A stretch of 64,000 nucleotides of DNA from NCBI RefSeq assembly GCF_013365535.1, contig NZ_CP053590.1:3276501-3340500 (forward strand). The letters are read 5' to 3'. The notes under the pieces were generated by a model. That model had not been told where the DNA came from and searched no databases. It saw only the letters and a list, made by a program, of their open reading frames with translations. Positions 8,694 to 16,967 of the stretch are shown in pieces. Within the stretch, counting starts at the first letter, position 1; each line of letters opens with the position of its first letter. The translations under genes were made by a program, and so were the position numbers. The DNA is from Aquimarina sp. TRL1 (GTDB lineage: Bacteria; Bacteroidota; Bacteroidia; Flavobacteriales; Flavobacteriaceae).

Positions 8694-8822
8694 AATTAAC
8701 GCCCTTGTATATGAAACGTAGCGTTTAGAAAAACATTAATTTTCCGAATTATAAATTACCCTAAATTTATAAAATTCATTTTGGCTAAGTAATCAATTCG
8801 CTATTTTTTATATACATCGTGG
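8694..8822. repeat. Spacer repeat family A, diverged copy A2
   Basis: This spacer between the YwqG-like lipoprotein and the CrtA-like gene keeps the arms GTATATGAAACGTAGCG and CGCTATTTTTTATATAC in inverted order but has lost most of the middle identity to the other family A copies. It ends exactly where the 142-bp mini-element begins. Minus-strand core candidate GTTAATT lies at its left end. Confidence 0.5.
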
Positions 8823-8964
8823 CTGTTGCACGACTCCAAATATATTTAGAGTCATCCTTATATTATTTTCTGAATAAACATAACTAATTGATTCTTATAG
8901 ATAAAGTATTAGTGGTTTTATTCAGGGTTTTTGCTTACTATCAAAAAAAATAGTTGTGCAACAG
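8823..8964. mobile_element. 142-bp inverted-repeat mini-element, copy 2
   Basis: It is bounded by CTGTTGCACGACT at 8823 and AGTTGTGCAACAG ending at 8964 (12 of 13 positions complementary). Internal paired segments are GACTC / GAGTC and CTGAATAAA / TTTATTCAG, so the whole element can fold into one long hairpin. No coding capacity. It is nearly identical to the copy at 13083-13224. It could be a MITE, or a gene-less cassette, since its ends also resemble attC cores (GCACAAC, GTCGTGC). Confidence 0.65.
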
Positions 8965-8987
8965 TTACTATTGTTGTAGCCAGTTTT

Positions 8988-9911
8988 TTATGTATGTTGA
9001 ATTATAAAGCACATAATTTTGCTGTCAGGTTCAAAGAAAATATACAAGTCTCCATCTCCCCAAAAATTCATATTTTCAAAATATTGCTTATACCATTCAT
9101 CTTCTGGCTTTACGTTTGTTCGCTTTGTCTTTATATTATCAACCCCATTATAGGTTAATTGACAAAGTAGTTTCATTGTTTTATTTGATTTTGGACAGGC
9201 AGGAATGTCAGGGTTTTGAATCCAGCTTGGAACTCCTGTATGTCCAATGCCAACAAAGTCAGTTTCTTTTTCCGTTTTTAAATACACTTTTTCATAAACT
9301 ATTTCCGAATCTGATTTTAAATCGTCATATGAATTGTCCGTTTGCTTTAATTCCTCAATGTCCAATACTTTAGGATTCAATGGGTCAGAGTAGTCTATAA
9401 ATAACTTGTCAAAATTCAAGTAGACTGGTGCAGCAATGTGCAAATCAAATGGAAGCCAATTGAAAGCTTCATCTGTTTTTGAAAATTTCCCTAAGTATTG
9501 AAATGGTGCTGTAAACTCAAATGTAGGAATGTTGAATTCTTCTGGGGTTTCTCCACCTAAGTAGCTTTCAGATGATGATACTTGATTGAGGCTATAAATC
9601 TGATTAGGGACTAATTTCTGGAATTCAAAACCTATTTCGTTTTCGTTTAGTTTTCTTTCGGTTTTGTGTCCTTCATCACTATTGTAGGCTTTTATCAATT
9701 CCCCATCCTTAAAAACGAGTTCAATTGAACTCCAAATAGTACTAGCAGTTTCTTTATCTACAACTTGTGTTTCGAGAAATTTTTGACATTGTTCATCTCC
9801 ATTGAATTCAGCTTCCCAGCCAGCCAGATAAATATGTTCTTCTTTTTGTCCAAAACAAGAGGTAAATAATCCCATAAAAGTCAATAGTGTAATTCTGGTT
9901 AGTATTTTCAT
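8988..9911 (-). CDS. Lipoprotein with YwqG/DUF1963-like C-terminus
   Basis: The 307-residue product has lipobox FTSC at residues 16-19. The N-terminal 200 residues are unfamiliar. The C-terminal part has the YwqG (DUF1963) signature: GHTGVPSWIQNPDIPACP, then MKLLCQL, and NMNFWGDGDLYIFFEP near the end. YwqG-type domains are common in small accessory genes next to toxins and phage-defence genes, but no reaction is known. It is a single-gene unit followed on its 3' side by a mini-element. Confidence 0.65.
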   Translation of the reverse strand: MKILTRITLLTFMGLFTSCFGQKEEHIYLAGWEAEFNGDEQCQKFLETQVVDKETASTIWSSIELVFKDGELIKAYNSDEGHKTERKLNENEIGFEFQKLVPNQIYSLNQVSSSESYLGGETPEEFNIPTFEFTAPFQYLGKFSKTDEAFNWLPFDLHIAAPVYLNFDKLFIDYSDPLNPKVLDIEELKQTDNSYDDLKSDSEIVYEKVYLKTEKETDFVGIGHTGVPSWIQNPDIPACPKSNKTMKLLCQLTYNGVDNIKTKRTNVKPEDEWYKQYFENMNFWGDGDLYIFFEPDSKIMCFIIQHT

Positions 9912-9921
9912 TTCTCAAATT

Positions 9922-10122
9922 GGCTACACACGTTTTGTGTATGAGTAGTAGCGTTTAAAAAGCCATAAACTTTCAAGTTTGCGCAGAGCCAAAACGTTGT
10001 ATTTTGTTTTTATCTTCTCTATTTTAGAAGCCAAATTAAAAATTTGGCAGACTTTATAAATATACAGAAACCTTTCGGTTAAGCACTTATTAGTTGTGTT
10101 TTATACACCGTGTTGTGCGACG
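9922..10122. repeat. attC-like spacer with long complementary arms
   Basis: The ends GGCTACACACGTTTTGTGTAT (start at 9922) and a right arm TTTTATACACCGTGTTG near 10100 are inverted relative to each other across about 200 bp. A further palindrome AAATTAAAAATTTGG lies inside. It separates two unrelated minus-strand genes, like the family A and B spacers, but belongs to neither. GCACAAC (minus strand) is the core candidate at its right end. Confidence 0.45.
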
Positions 10123-10125
10123 TAT

Positions 10126-10629
10126 TTATATTTTCTGGTTCAATTTCTTAAAACAATATTGATAATCAAATATTTTATCCAAATCGCAAATCAGTTCTTT
10201 GGCTTGTTTTTTCTCAATAACAGGAACAAAACAACTCATAATTCCGAAATCTTTTGTTTTAAAAAATAATTCCAAATATAATTCCGTTTCAGTTGGTTTG
10301 AATATTTGGTCAGAACTTAAATCAGAATATTCATTTTCGATTTCCACATACAATTTGTCCAATAAATTATGGTTTTTTAATATTCTGATAATTTCTTCGT
10401 TTTTCTTTTCGTACGTTGCAATATCAATACAAGAATTCAACTCGGGATTCTCGATAATTACGTCTTTGGTAATTCTAATATAAAAGTCAGAATTTGGCAA
10501 AATCAGAGTTGTATTTAAAGATTTCGACGAGTTTTCTAATTCTGTCAGAATTTCTTTATAATCCAACGTCTTTTGAGAAAAGGATTGGTTAAAATACAGA
10601 AATAATATTGTGTAAATTAAAATTCTCAT
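10126..10629 (-). CDS. Secreted protein of unknown function
   Basis: The 167-residue product has a signal peptide (MRILIYTILFLYFNQSFSQ) and no lipobox, so it is likely periplasmic or exported. The mature part is charged and mostly helical with a possible beta segment (ELYLELFFKTKDFGIMSCF). Two pairs of Cys (C69 region; C131 and later) may matter. No family recognised. It is a single-gene unit flanked by attC-like spacers on both sides. Confidence 0.55.
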   Translation of the reverse strand: MRILIYTILFLYFNQSFSQKTLDYKEILTELENSSKSLNTTLILPNSDFYIRITKDVIIENPELNSCIDIATYEKKNEEIIRILKNHNLLDKLYVEIENEYSDLSSDQIFKPTETELYLELFFKTKDFGIMSCFVPVIEKKQAKELICDLDKIFDYQYCFKKLNQKI

Positions 10630-10645
10630 TCAGTTCTGATATGTT

Positions 10646-10715
10646 GCACAACGATAAATATAACTAACGTCGCTAATCCCAATATTAGCAATGTTTTGAT
10701 ATATAATGTTATAAA
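10646..10715. repeat. attC-like site, 70 bp
   Basis: On the minus strand it runs from TTATAAC (R"-like) to GTTGTGC (R'-like), with a central hairpin GCTAAT / ATTAGC. Size, box positions and central stem match the general layout of integron attC sites better than most other spacers here. It joins the tail-fibre-like gene to the secreted-protein gene. Confidence 0.5.
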
Positions 10716-10719
10716 TTCT

Positions 10720-11574
10720 TTATTTTTCAGATTCTAGTTTTTCAAGCCTTGACTGTAACTCGAGAAGTTTTTTGTTCAGTAATTTGATTTCCTGATTTTC
10801 TTTTTCAAGATTTTGAATTTTCTTTTCTTGTTTGATTGTGTAAAGAGTTAATTCTTCAATTTTTTGAAGTAATTTAGAGTTCATTTCTCCAAGTAAAATC
10901 CCATTTTCTTGTACTTCTTTGGCACTTGGGATATCTATTAAATATCCCTTTTCTTTTATATGATTTTCTACTTCGTTAAGAGTGGGGAGTTCATAACCCT
11001 GCTTAAAAACATAATCTGGCCAACTGGTTTGTAAAGCTACTTTGACCTCCTCTGCAACTGCTTTGCCCGCTATTGAAAGTTTATAACCTTTGGTGTCTAT
11101 AGTTCCTATTGCTAAATTCCCTTCTTTAGAAATTCTCATTTTTTCTTGTCCGTTAGAGAAAAATCGTATTGGATTTATCCCGGATACACCTAGAATCATA
11201 CCTGAATCAGTTCCTCCATAGTACTGAACAAAACCATTGTTAAGTTCACCTTCTCGGTTGAATGTGATCTTTGACCAGGCAGAGCTTAAAGAAGTTAAAC
11301 ACAAATCCCCCTCTTTTGCGATTCTCATTTTTTCTTGTCCGTTAGAGAAAAATCGTATTGGATTTACACCAGATACACCTATAATTATTCCTGAATCAGT
11401 TCCCCCATAGTATTGTAGAAAACCATTATTAGGTTCGCTATTTCTTTTAAAAATTAATTTTGACCATTCTGTATCCAAATTTGAGGTAAGTGTTAATTCT
11501 CCTGAAATATCTTGTTGTGCTTTAATGCTAAAATTAATTCCTACTAACAGAATTATTAATATGATCTTCTTCAT
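10720..11574 (-). CDS. Tail-fibre-like secreted protein with internal duplication and coiled coil
   Basis: I start at the ATG at 11574 (MKKIILIILLVGINFSIKAQ), a signal peptide; the frame is open further upstream but that part has no export signal. Two tandem copies of about 60 residues follow, sharing YYGGTDSGxIxGVSGxNPI and RFFSNGQEKMRIxKEG. Then comes the segment SWPDYVFKQGYELPTLNEVE and a long C-terminal coiled coil (LLQKIEELTLYTIKQ to the end). The same tail occurs in many Bacteroidota cell-surface and phage-fibre-like proteins, often as a trimerisation region. Role unknown, probably surface adhesion or structure. Confidence 0.7.
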   Translation of the reverse strand: MKKIILIILLVGINFSIKAQQDISGELTLTSNLDTEWSKLIFKRNSEPNNGFLQYYGGTDSGIIIGVSGVNPIRFFSNGQEKMRIAKEGDLCLTSLSSAWSKITFNREGELNNGFVQYYGGTDSGMILGVSGINPIRFFSNGQEKMRISKEGNLAIGTIDTKGYKLSIAGKAVAEEVKVALQTSWPDYVFKQGYELPTLNEVENHIKEKGYLIDIPSAKEVQENGILLGEMNSKLLQKIEELTLYTIKQEKKIQNLEKENQEIKLLNKKLLELQSRLEKLESEK

Positions 11575-11634
11575 TTCTTCTTGTTTGTTTTTTTGTTTTT
11601 TGGATATTGTTACCTTAATTTTCAAAAAGATTGT

Positions 11635-11806
11635 TTATAACGTTTATTATAAGTGGCGTAGCAAGGCAAAATGTTACCTCTGCTTTTTCGATTTTTCTGC
11701 GTATTGATTACTAACGTTAACTTTCTGCAAGCATTGAGCTTATTAAAAATATAACAACCATTCGATTGATCATTTAGTTGCTATACTCACATATATAGTG
11801 TTGTAA
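11635..11806. repeat. Spacer repeat family A, copy A3
   Basis: A 172-bp spacer from TTATAACG to GTTGTAA. It shares with A4-A6 the blocks TATAAGTGGCGTAGCAAGGC, AAAATGTTACCTCTGC, GATTTTTCTGCGTATTG, AAATATAACAACCATTCGAT, and a right arm GTTGCTATACTCACATATAT. The arms (TATAAGTGGCGTAGC and GCTATACTCACATATA) are inverted copies, so the site can fold into a long hairpin. The 3' end of the HNH fragment runs into it. Confidence 0.65.
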
Positions 11807-12310
11807 ACAGTATTTGTACTTTTTAAATACAATTTCTCTGTGATATTCTAAATACACCTTATGCTTTTCTGATATTTTGATTTTCATATTTTTATAAACT
11901 CCAAAAGACTCACAATTATTTAGAAAACCAGAGATTAAAATTTTTCCGTTGTTGTCAAATGAAATTAAACCTAAGTCAAAAACCTTATCCAGATTTGGTG
12001 TCAATAAAAGCCCGTTGTATACATCAAGTTTCTCAAAGTCATTTGACTTTTTCCAAGATTTAATATGAGACGCAACCAATAATGGAATCTCCTTGATTCC
12101 AGTTATTTAACAGGGTTTCCAAAATTGAATCAGTTGTTTTCTGAATAATCCTTGACCAATTCGACTGAGCACATAATTTTCCTTTTCTGTTTCTTTATAG
12201 CTATCGATTGAAAATAGATCCGAATCACTTATGTTTTGTTTTTTTAGGTGATTCGAAAGAGTAGTTATTATTTTAGAATACTTGCTTGGGTTTCCAATTT
12301 GAGGTTGCGT
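11774..12310 (-). pseudogene. HNH endonuclease fragment with internal stop
   Basis: Downstream of a TAA at 12107-12109 the frame reads ITGIKEIPLLVASHIKSWKK, then NGLLLTPNLDKVFDLGLISF and ILISGF, the HNH_2-type endonuclease signature (ASHIxPW; NGLLLxxxLDxLFD). Upstream of the stop the same frame reads ENYVLSRIGQGLFRKQLIQF and WKPC, exactly the segment that precedes the HNH core in restriction-like members (RxGQxxFRxxLxxxW..C). One codon of the C-x-ITG motif has become TAA. The frame opens only from 12310, inside the family B spacer, so the original N-terminus is gone too. A dead, truncated nuclease. Confidence 0.7.
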
Positions 12311-12355
12311 TTACATCTCGCAGGGTATATGTGCAATATACAAATTGTTGTGTGT
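12303..12355. repeat. Spacer repeat family B, copy B1 (partial)
   Basis: TTGCGTTTACATCTCGCAGG, then GTATATGTGCAATATACAAATTG (12325 on) match copy B2 at 19988-20028 with few changes. On the minus strand it follows the TPR gene. The far arm of the palindrome is replaced by the HNH fragment, so this site looks recombined or decayed. Confidence 0.6.
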
Positions 12356-12357
12356 AG

Positions 12358-12879
12358 TTATTTTTCCGATAACTCTCTTAATTCAGATATTAACTCGGGA
12401 GTTACTCCATCTGCTAGGAGAGTCCCAGCTTTTATCATATCTTCATAAGCTCCAGAATAATCTTCCAAAGCTACCTTTAGAATTCCTCTATGTTTATACA
12501 AGTTACCTTCGTTAGGAGTCATATTGATACATATATTATAATCCTCAATTGCACCTTCTATGTCATCTAGGTCTCTTTTTATTTGCGCTCTGAGTTCATA
12601 ATATTCCAATTTTGGGTTTAAAAGAATTGAAGCGTTTGAATATCTTAAAGCTTTAGTAAAGTTTCCTTCTTCAGATTCTTGTCTAGACATAAAATCAAAA
12701 TTAGAATCCTCAGGAGGGAAATTCATACCAAGACCCTTTTCAGCAAATTTTTCTTTATTTTTTTTAACTTGTAAATATTGGGAGTATTCATCTTCAAGTA
12801 AAATTATTTTTAATTGTGAATCATCTATGTTCGATTTTGATTGATTCTTAATACCCCCCTTTTTATTAGATAACCCCAT
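12358..12879 (-). CDS. TPR-repeat protein
   Basis: The 173-residue product has no signal peptide. Residues 75-150 contain at least two tetratricopeptide-like helical hairpins (GNFTKALRYSNASILLNPK; DIEGAIEDYNICINMTPNEG; YKHRGILKVALEDYSGAYED), a protein-interaction scaffold. The N-terminal third is polar and probably unstructured. The partner is unknown. It is a single-gene unit between a family B spacer (3' side) and a family A spacer (5' side). Confidence 0.7.
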   Translation of the reverse strand: MGLSNKKGGIKNQSKSNIDDSQLKIILLEDEYSQYLQVKKNKEKFAEKGLGMNFPPEDSNFDFMSRQESEEGNFTKALRYSNASILLNPKLEYYELRAQIKRDLDDIEGAIEDYNICINMTPNEGNLYKHRGILKVALEDYSGAYEDMIKAGTLLADGVTPELISELRELSEK

Positions 12880-12914
12880 TCAATTTGTTTTTGGTTTAGT
12901 AGTTTTAAAATTGC

Positions 12915-13082
12915 ACTCAACGTTTAATATAAGTGTCGTAGCAAGACAAAATGTTACCTCTGCGTTGATTTTTTTTGCGCATTGGTTGCTAACTTTTCCA
13001 TTCTACAAGCATTGCCTGTCAAAAATATAACAACCATTCGATTACCCTTTAAGTAGCTATGATGATCACATATACATTGTGA
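12915..13082. repeat. Spacer repeat family A, copy A4
   Basis: It begins with ACTCAACG (minus-strand core GTTGAGT, matching GTTRRRY) and contains TATAAGTGTCGTAGCAAGAC, AAAATGTTACCTCTGCG, TTTTTTTGCGCATTGGTTGC, AATATAACAACCATTCGAT and the right arm GCTATGATGATCACATATAC. The mini-element at 13083-13224 follows at once. Beyond it, TTACTGTTGTTGTAG seems to be the displaced right end of the same site (GTTGTAG at 13233-13239). Confidence 0.65.
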
Positions 13083-13224
13083 CTGTTGCACGACTCCAAA
13101 TATATTTAGAGTCATCCTTATATTATTTTCTTAATAAACATAACTAATTGATTCTTATGGATAAAGTATTTGTGGTTTTATTCAGGGTTTTTGCGTACTA
13201 TCAAAAAAAATAGTTGTGCAACAG
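13083..13224. mobile_element. 142-bp inverted-repeat mini-element, copy 3
   Basis: It has the same ends (CTGTTGCACGACT and AGTTGTGCAACAG) and the same length as copy 2, with only a handful of differences. Position inside the flanking spacer is also the same: after the CACATATACATTGTG arm and before TTACTGTTGTTGTAG. No coding capacity. No clear target duplication could be seen. Confidence 0.65.
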
Positions 13225-13246
13225 TTACTGTTGTTGTAGCCATTTT

Positions 13247-15238
13247 TTATTGCTTCACCCATTCTATTAATTTTCTTGTGTTAACAATTGACCAACTATG
13301 AGGGTGTCTGTCTCCATTAGCTCTATAGCCTTTGTTTTCCGTTTCAATCAATTCAAGTTTATTCCAGTTTTTGGCTTTTAAATCTTTTGCTATTTTTTGA
13401 ATAACATATGCATTTGTGCTTTGGAAATCCGTTTTTCTATTTTCTTTCCACCATATACTATCAGGTTCAGTGTAGAACCTTAATTTACTATTTTTTAAAT
13501 ATGGTACATTTGTATATTTGTTTTCTAAAGTAAATGGAGATACTCTCTGTATGTTTTGCAATAGCGAATCTTTGGTGAATTCTTCTTCAAAATAATTAGC
13601 TATCCATTTTGGCTCTGCGAGTCTTTCTTCATCTAATTTTGGATTTTCAATGTCTTTTATAGAACTTTCATAAAGTGCATATAAATCAATAGGAGAATCA
13701 ACAATGAAAGTACCTTTTGGGGCAATATCAGACTTATTTTGATATAGATGATTTGAAAGTGTTAAAGCTACATTTCCGCCTATCGATACTCCTCCAATGC
13801 AAATATTTTCTGCCTTTAAATGGTTTTCATCAAAAATAGTTTCTAGTTCCTCTGCTAATTGTTCAGTGGTGGTATTATCAATCCAGAGATGACGATTAAA
13901 ATTCATAAATAAAATAGAAACTTGATTTGCTGCGGCTGTTGTAATTATATCAAATTCCTCTTTTGTTTCTTTTGCAGTAAGAGCACCTCCAGGAAATAGA
14001 ACTAGAGTTGCCTTTGAATTTTTTACTTTGTAGAGCTCATAATTTTCATGGAGAATATGCTCAGTAGGGTAAATCTGTTTAGTCAATTCAGTTGTGAGGG
14101 TGTTTAATACACTTTCTATAATTTTCATTTTTCCATTTCGCTCTAATACACAAATAGAAATTGAGGCATCCAATTGAGTAATATGAAATACTTGAGTTCC
14201 CCAAAAGCCACCATGACCTAAACTTTGTAAGCCCTTTATGCTAGCATCGGCAATACCAAGTCTATAATTTTTTGTAATTCCATCCGTGGTTTTAACATCC
14301 GTTTTGATCAGGCTTAATACTTCCTTGTTCTTAATGATTTTTCCATTAAATAGATTGTATGAGAATTGAGCTAGTTCCTTCATGTTTGTTGCTATTCCAC
14401 CGCCTCCATATAAATCCCAAGAAATATCATGATTATAAGAATCCCAATCGAAATTTAGTTTGCGTTCACCCCAATTTTTTTCGTTCCAATATTGGTGCGC
14501 AAGTTTTTTTGTGTGCGTTGGTTTCTCTTCCAAGGTGGGAAACCAAGTATTCTTCAAACCTGACTCGTTGTATTTTAGTAATTCTCTAATTGCTGTATAA
14601 AATGGTTTTTCGCTTTTTTGTTCTATGATTTCTGTAGCAAGCAGGTAGTTGACATCTGCATATTTAAATATCTCTTGTGGCTTACCTGCCGGTTCTCCTG
14701 CAATGGTTGCAAGTTTCAATTGTTCATCCCTTGTCCATCTATGTTTAGGGTTTTTGTTGATAAACTCAAAGTAATCCATATTTACATAGTCGTTTATTCC
14801 ACTTGTATGAGAGAGTAGATGCTTGATTTTAATTTTATCAAGCTCATAGCCATCATCTCGAAAGAGTATTGTAGTTTTTTCTGACAGATGTTTTTCTATT
14901 GGGTCTTCTATATTTAATTTTCCTTCTTCTTGTAGTCTTAAAATTGCAGCCGAAACGTATGTTTTGATATTGCTTGCGATTAATACAGGTTGATTAGCTA
15001 ATAACTTTGTTTTTGTGGCTTTATTTGAATACCCAGCACTTTTGCTCCAAGATATTCCGTTTTTTGGGGATTCAATATGCACTATGATTCCAATCGATTG
15101 TGGATTTGCTTTATAAATTGAATCGATAATTGATTGAAATTTTTCGACATTTGTTAATGTAGGCACTACTACATTTTCCGTATTTATACAACTAAAAGCA
15201 GTTACAAGAATGAGTAAAAAGAGGATTGTTTTTTTCAT
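13247..15238 (-). CDS. Fusion of serine beta-lactamase-like and alpha/beta-hydrolase domains
   Basis: This 663-residue lipoprotein (lipobox AFSC) carries two enzymes. Residues 30-375 are a serine hydrolase of the class C beta-lactamase / DD-peptidase group: S89-N-I-K92 (SxxK), Y193-A-D in place of the YxN motif, and H342-G-G. Residues 405-663 are an alpha/beta hydrolase: oxyanion region VLFPGG, nucleophile elbow GGVSIGGN with Ser485, VDSPIDLY, and a C-terminal HPHSW that may hold the catalytic His. Both active sites look complete. It starts 9 bp after the VOC lipoprotein stops, so the two are surely co-transcribed. Substrate unknown; esterase, amidase or peptidase are all possible. Confidence 0.75.
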   Translation of the reverse strand: MKKTILFLLILVTAFSCINTENVVVPTLTNVEKFQSIIDSIYKANPQSIGIIVHIESPKNGISWSKSAGYSNKATKTKLLANQPVLIASNIKTYVSAAILRLQEEGKLNIEDPIEKHLSEKTTILFRDDGYELDKIKIKHLLSHTSGINDYVNMDYFEFINKNPKHRWTRDEQLKLATIAGEPAGKPQEIFKYADVNYLLATEIIEQKSEKPFYTAIRELLKYNESGLKNTWFPTLEEKPTHTKKLAHQYWNEKNWGERKLNFDWDSYNHDISWDLYGGGGIATNMKELAQFSYNLFNGKIIKNKEVLSLIKTDVKTTDGITKNYRLGIADASIKGLQSLGHGGFWGTQVFHITQLDASISICVLERNGKMKIIESVLNTLTTELTKQIYPTEHILHENYELYKVKNSKATLVLFPGGALTAKETKEEFDIITTAAANQVSILFMNFNRHLWIDNTTTEQLAEELETIFDENHLKAENICIGGVSIGGNVALTLSNHLYQNKSDIAPKGTFIVDSPIDLYALYESSIKDIENPKLDEERLAEPKWIANYFEEEFTKDSLLQNIQRVSPFTLENKYTNVPYLKNSKLRFYTEPDSIWWKENRKTDFQSTNAYVIQKIAKDLKAKNWNKLELIETENKGYRANGDRHPHSWSIVNTRKLIEWVKQ

Positions 15239-15247
15239 TATTTTAAG

Positions 15248-16078
15248 CTATAGATAAATGATTAAAGGCAATTCAGGTCTTAAGTCAAAGGATCTTCTTT
15301 GAATATTGTCATCAAAATAAAGTTCCATTAAATGTTCAGCGCCATTTTTGATAGCAATATTGTCAATACTATTTACAGCTTGAATAGTTTCGGTTTTTAA
15401 ATCTAAATCAGTGGTTGTAATGGTGATTTTGGTAATCTTTTTTGCTCCATTGGGATGTTTGAAAAAACTTTTCCAATGGTCATCATTTGTCGGGAAATTA
15501 TCTAAATCAGACATAGATTGAAATGTGCCAGACTCAATATCCGGATAGACCACAAAAACAGAAGGTTCCTGTAGATTAGTTTTGGCATTTTTTGAAACAT
15601 AAATACTATTGTTTTCTCCCATCCATGCTTGCTGATACTTTATAGTTTCAAATGGAATTTTTTCAGGACTGTATTCCTTTAGCTTAAGAGCAACACTAAA
15701 TGGTAATGCATTATTTTTATGGAAATTGGCTCTTTGGGAAAAATCTAATGAGGTATTCGTCTCATTGTTTTTATCAAACTCTTGTTGGTCATAGACAAAT
15801 ATCAACTCTAAATAACTGTTTAAAAAATGAAAATACTTCCCTGAAGTTCCTTGTCCTTGATGGGGGGTAGTATCTGAATCGGGTACAGTTGTAAAGCCAA
15901 TGTCTATTAATAATTGTTTTGCTTTCTCAGGATGTTCAACCCAAATATTGAGATGATCTACTTTAAGATTGTTTTCTAATCGGGTTTCGATCTTTTCATT
16001 GCTTTGCTTGTCCTTAAGACCACAAGAAAGTAGCTTGAATGATATTATTAAAAGGGTGATATAATTACATTTATTCAT
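15248..16078 (-). CDS. VOC/glyoxalase-like lipoprotein
   Basis: The 276-residue product has lipobox KLLSC near residue 19. The mature part begins VDHLNIWVEHPEKAKQLLID and continues GFTTVPDS, YFHFLNSYLELIFVYDQQEF, which is the betaalphabetabetabeta pattern of a VOC (vicinal oxygen chelate) module, with a second weaker module in the C-terminal half (KITKITITTTDLDLKTETI; GAEHLMELYFDD). VOC proteins bind metals and act on, or sequester, small molecules. It lies between an AraC-type regulator and the fused hydrolase, likely one operon on a shared substrate. Confidence 0.65.
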   Translation of the reverse strand: MNKCNYITLLIISFKLLSCGLKDKQSNEKIETRLENNLKVDHLNIWVEHPEKAKQLLIDIGFTTVPDSDTTPHQGQGTSGKYFHFLNSYLELIFVYDQQEFDKNNETNTSLDFSQRANFHKNNALPFSVALKLKEYSPEKIPFETIKYQQAWMGENNSIYVSKNAKTNLQEPSVFVVYPDIESGTFQSMSDLDNFPTNDDHWKSFFKHPNGAKKITKITITTTDLDLKTETIQAVNSIDNIAIKNGAEHLMELYFDDNIQRRSFDLRPELPLIIYL

Positions 16079-16159
16079 TCTATACTTCAGCTATTTTTAT
16101 AGGTGGAACAAAATTACATTGTATCATCATTAGATGATTGTATGATTTTAACCAAAGTT

Positions 16160-16942
16160 TTATATAGAGCGAAACTGGTTTGGAAGAAAACCAATATACA
16201 GTTTAAACACTTTTATCATGTGACTTTGATCTGTGAAACCACATATATCTGATATTTCAGAGATAGACTTGTTAGTGTTTAGAAGAAAGAAGACTGCTCT
16301 CTCTACTTTAATTTTCCGCATATAATCTCCCAGTGTGCACTTGTAGTACTTTTTGAAATATCTAGAAATAGTAACGGTATGCACATTAAAAATGGTAGCT
16401 AAGTCCTTTAATGGAATAAACTCATCCCATCGATCTTCAATAACTTCTCTTAGGGAGTTCATCCATACAGGGATATAGGAAGAGTTTTGATCTGATTTTA
16501 ATAATTGATTAAAAGAGAAATCAATTGTTTCTGCAGAATATATATCACCTAAATGTAGCTCATTGTAGATATTCAATAGGTTTAAGTAAATATCAATGTT
16601 AGCTGTATTTGATGTTGAGAAATGTTTTGGACTAAGACTATTTGTTTTGTGAAAATCTTTTTTTAGTTCTACAATTAAGTGTTTTGAAGGAAATGCCGTA
16701 TATCGATTGCTATGCAATTCGCCTTCATTATACAATATTATCTTACCAGGGGTTAATTGAATTTCTTCCTTTTTTCGGGATTCTCTGCTTCCTCCTTGCA
16801 AGACCAACGATAAATGAGTGTTTTCATGATGGTGCCAGTCTTCAGGTGCTGAAGTTTGAAAATTAACAATAGATAATACGTATGAGTTGAAATCATATTT
16901 TTCTGAGGTGATCCCAGTATATTCAGATTGCTCTAATTTCAT
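16160..16942 (-). CDS. AraC-family transcriptional regulator
   Basis: The 260-residue product has an N-terminal cupin-like sensor (EDWHHHENTHLSLVLQGGSR; LTPGKIILYNEGELHSNRY) and a C-terminal double helix-turn-helix of the AraC/XylS type (LKDLATIFNVHTVTISRYFK; ISEISDICGFTDQSHMIKVF). It lies 81 bp upstream of the VOC gene on the same strand and is the likely regulator of the VOC plus hydrolase unit, responding to a small molecule. The ligand is unknown. Confidence 0.8.
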   Translation of the reverse strand: MKLEQSEYTGITSEKYDFNSYVLSIVNFQTSAPEDWHHHENTHLSLVLQGGSRESRKKEEIQLTPGKIILYNEGELHSNRYTAFPSKHLIVELKKDFHKTNSLSPKHFSTSNTANIDIYLNLLNIYNELHLGDIYSAETIDFSFNQLLKSDQNSSYIPVWMNSLREVIEDRWDEFIPLKDLATIFNVHTVTISRYFKKYYKCTLGDYMRKIKVERAVFFLLNTNKSISEISDICGFTDQSHMIKVFKLYIGFLPNQFRSI

Positions 16943-16967
16943 TTTTGCATTTTGATTCTAATTGTTG

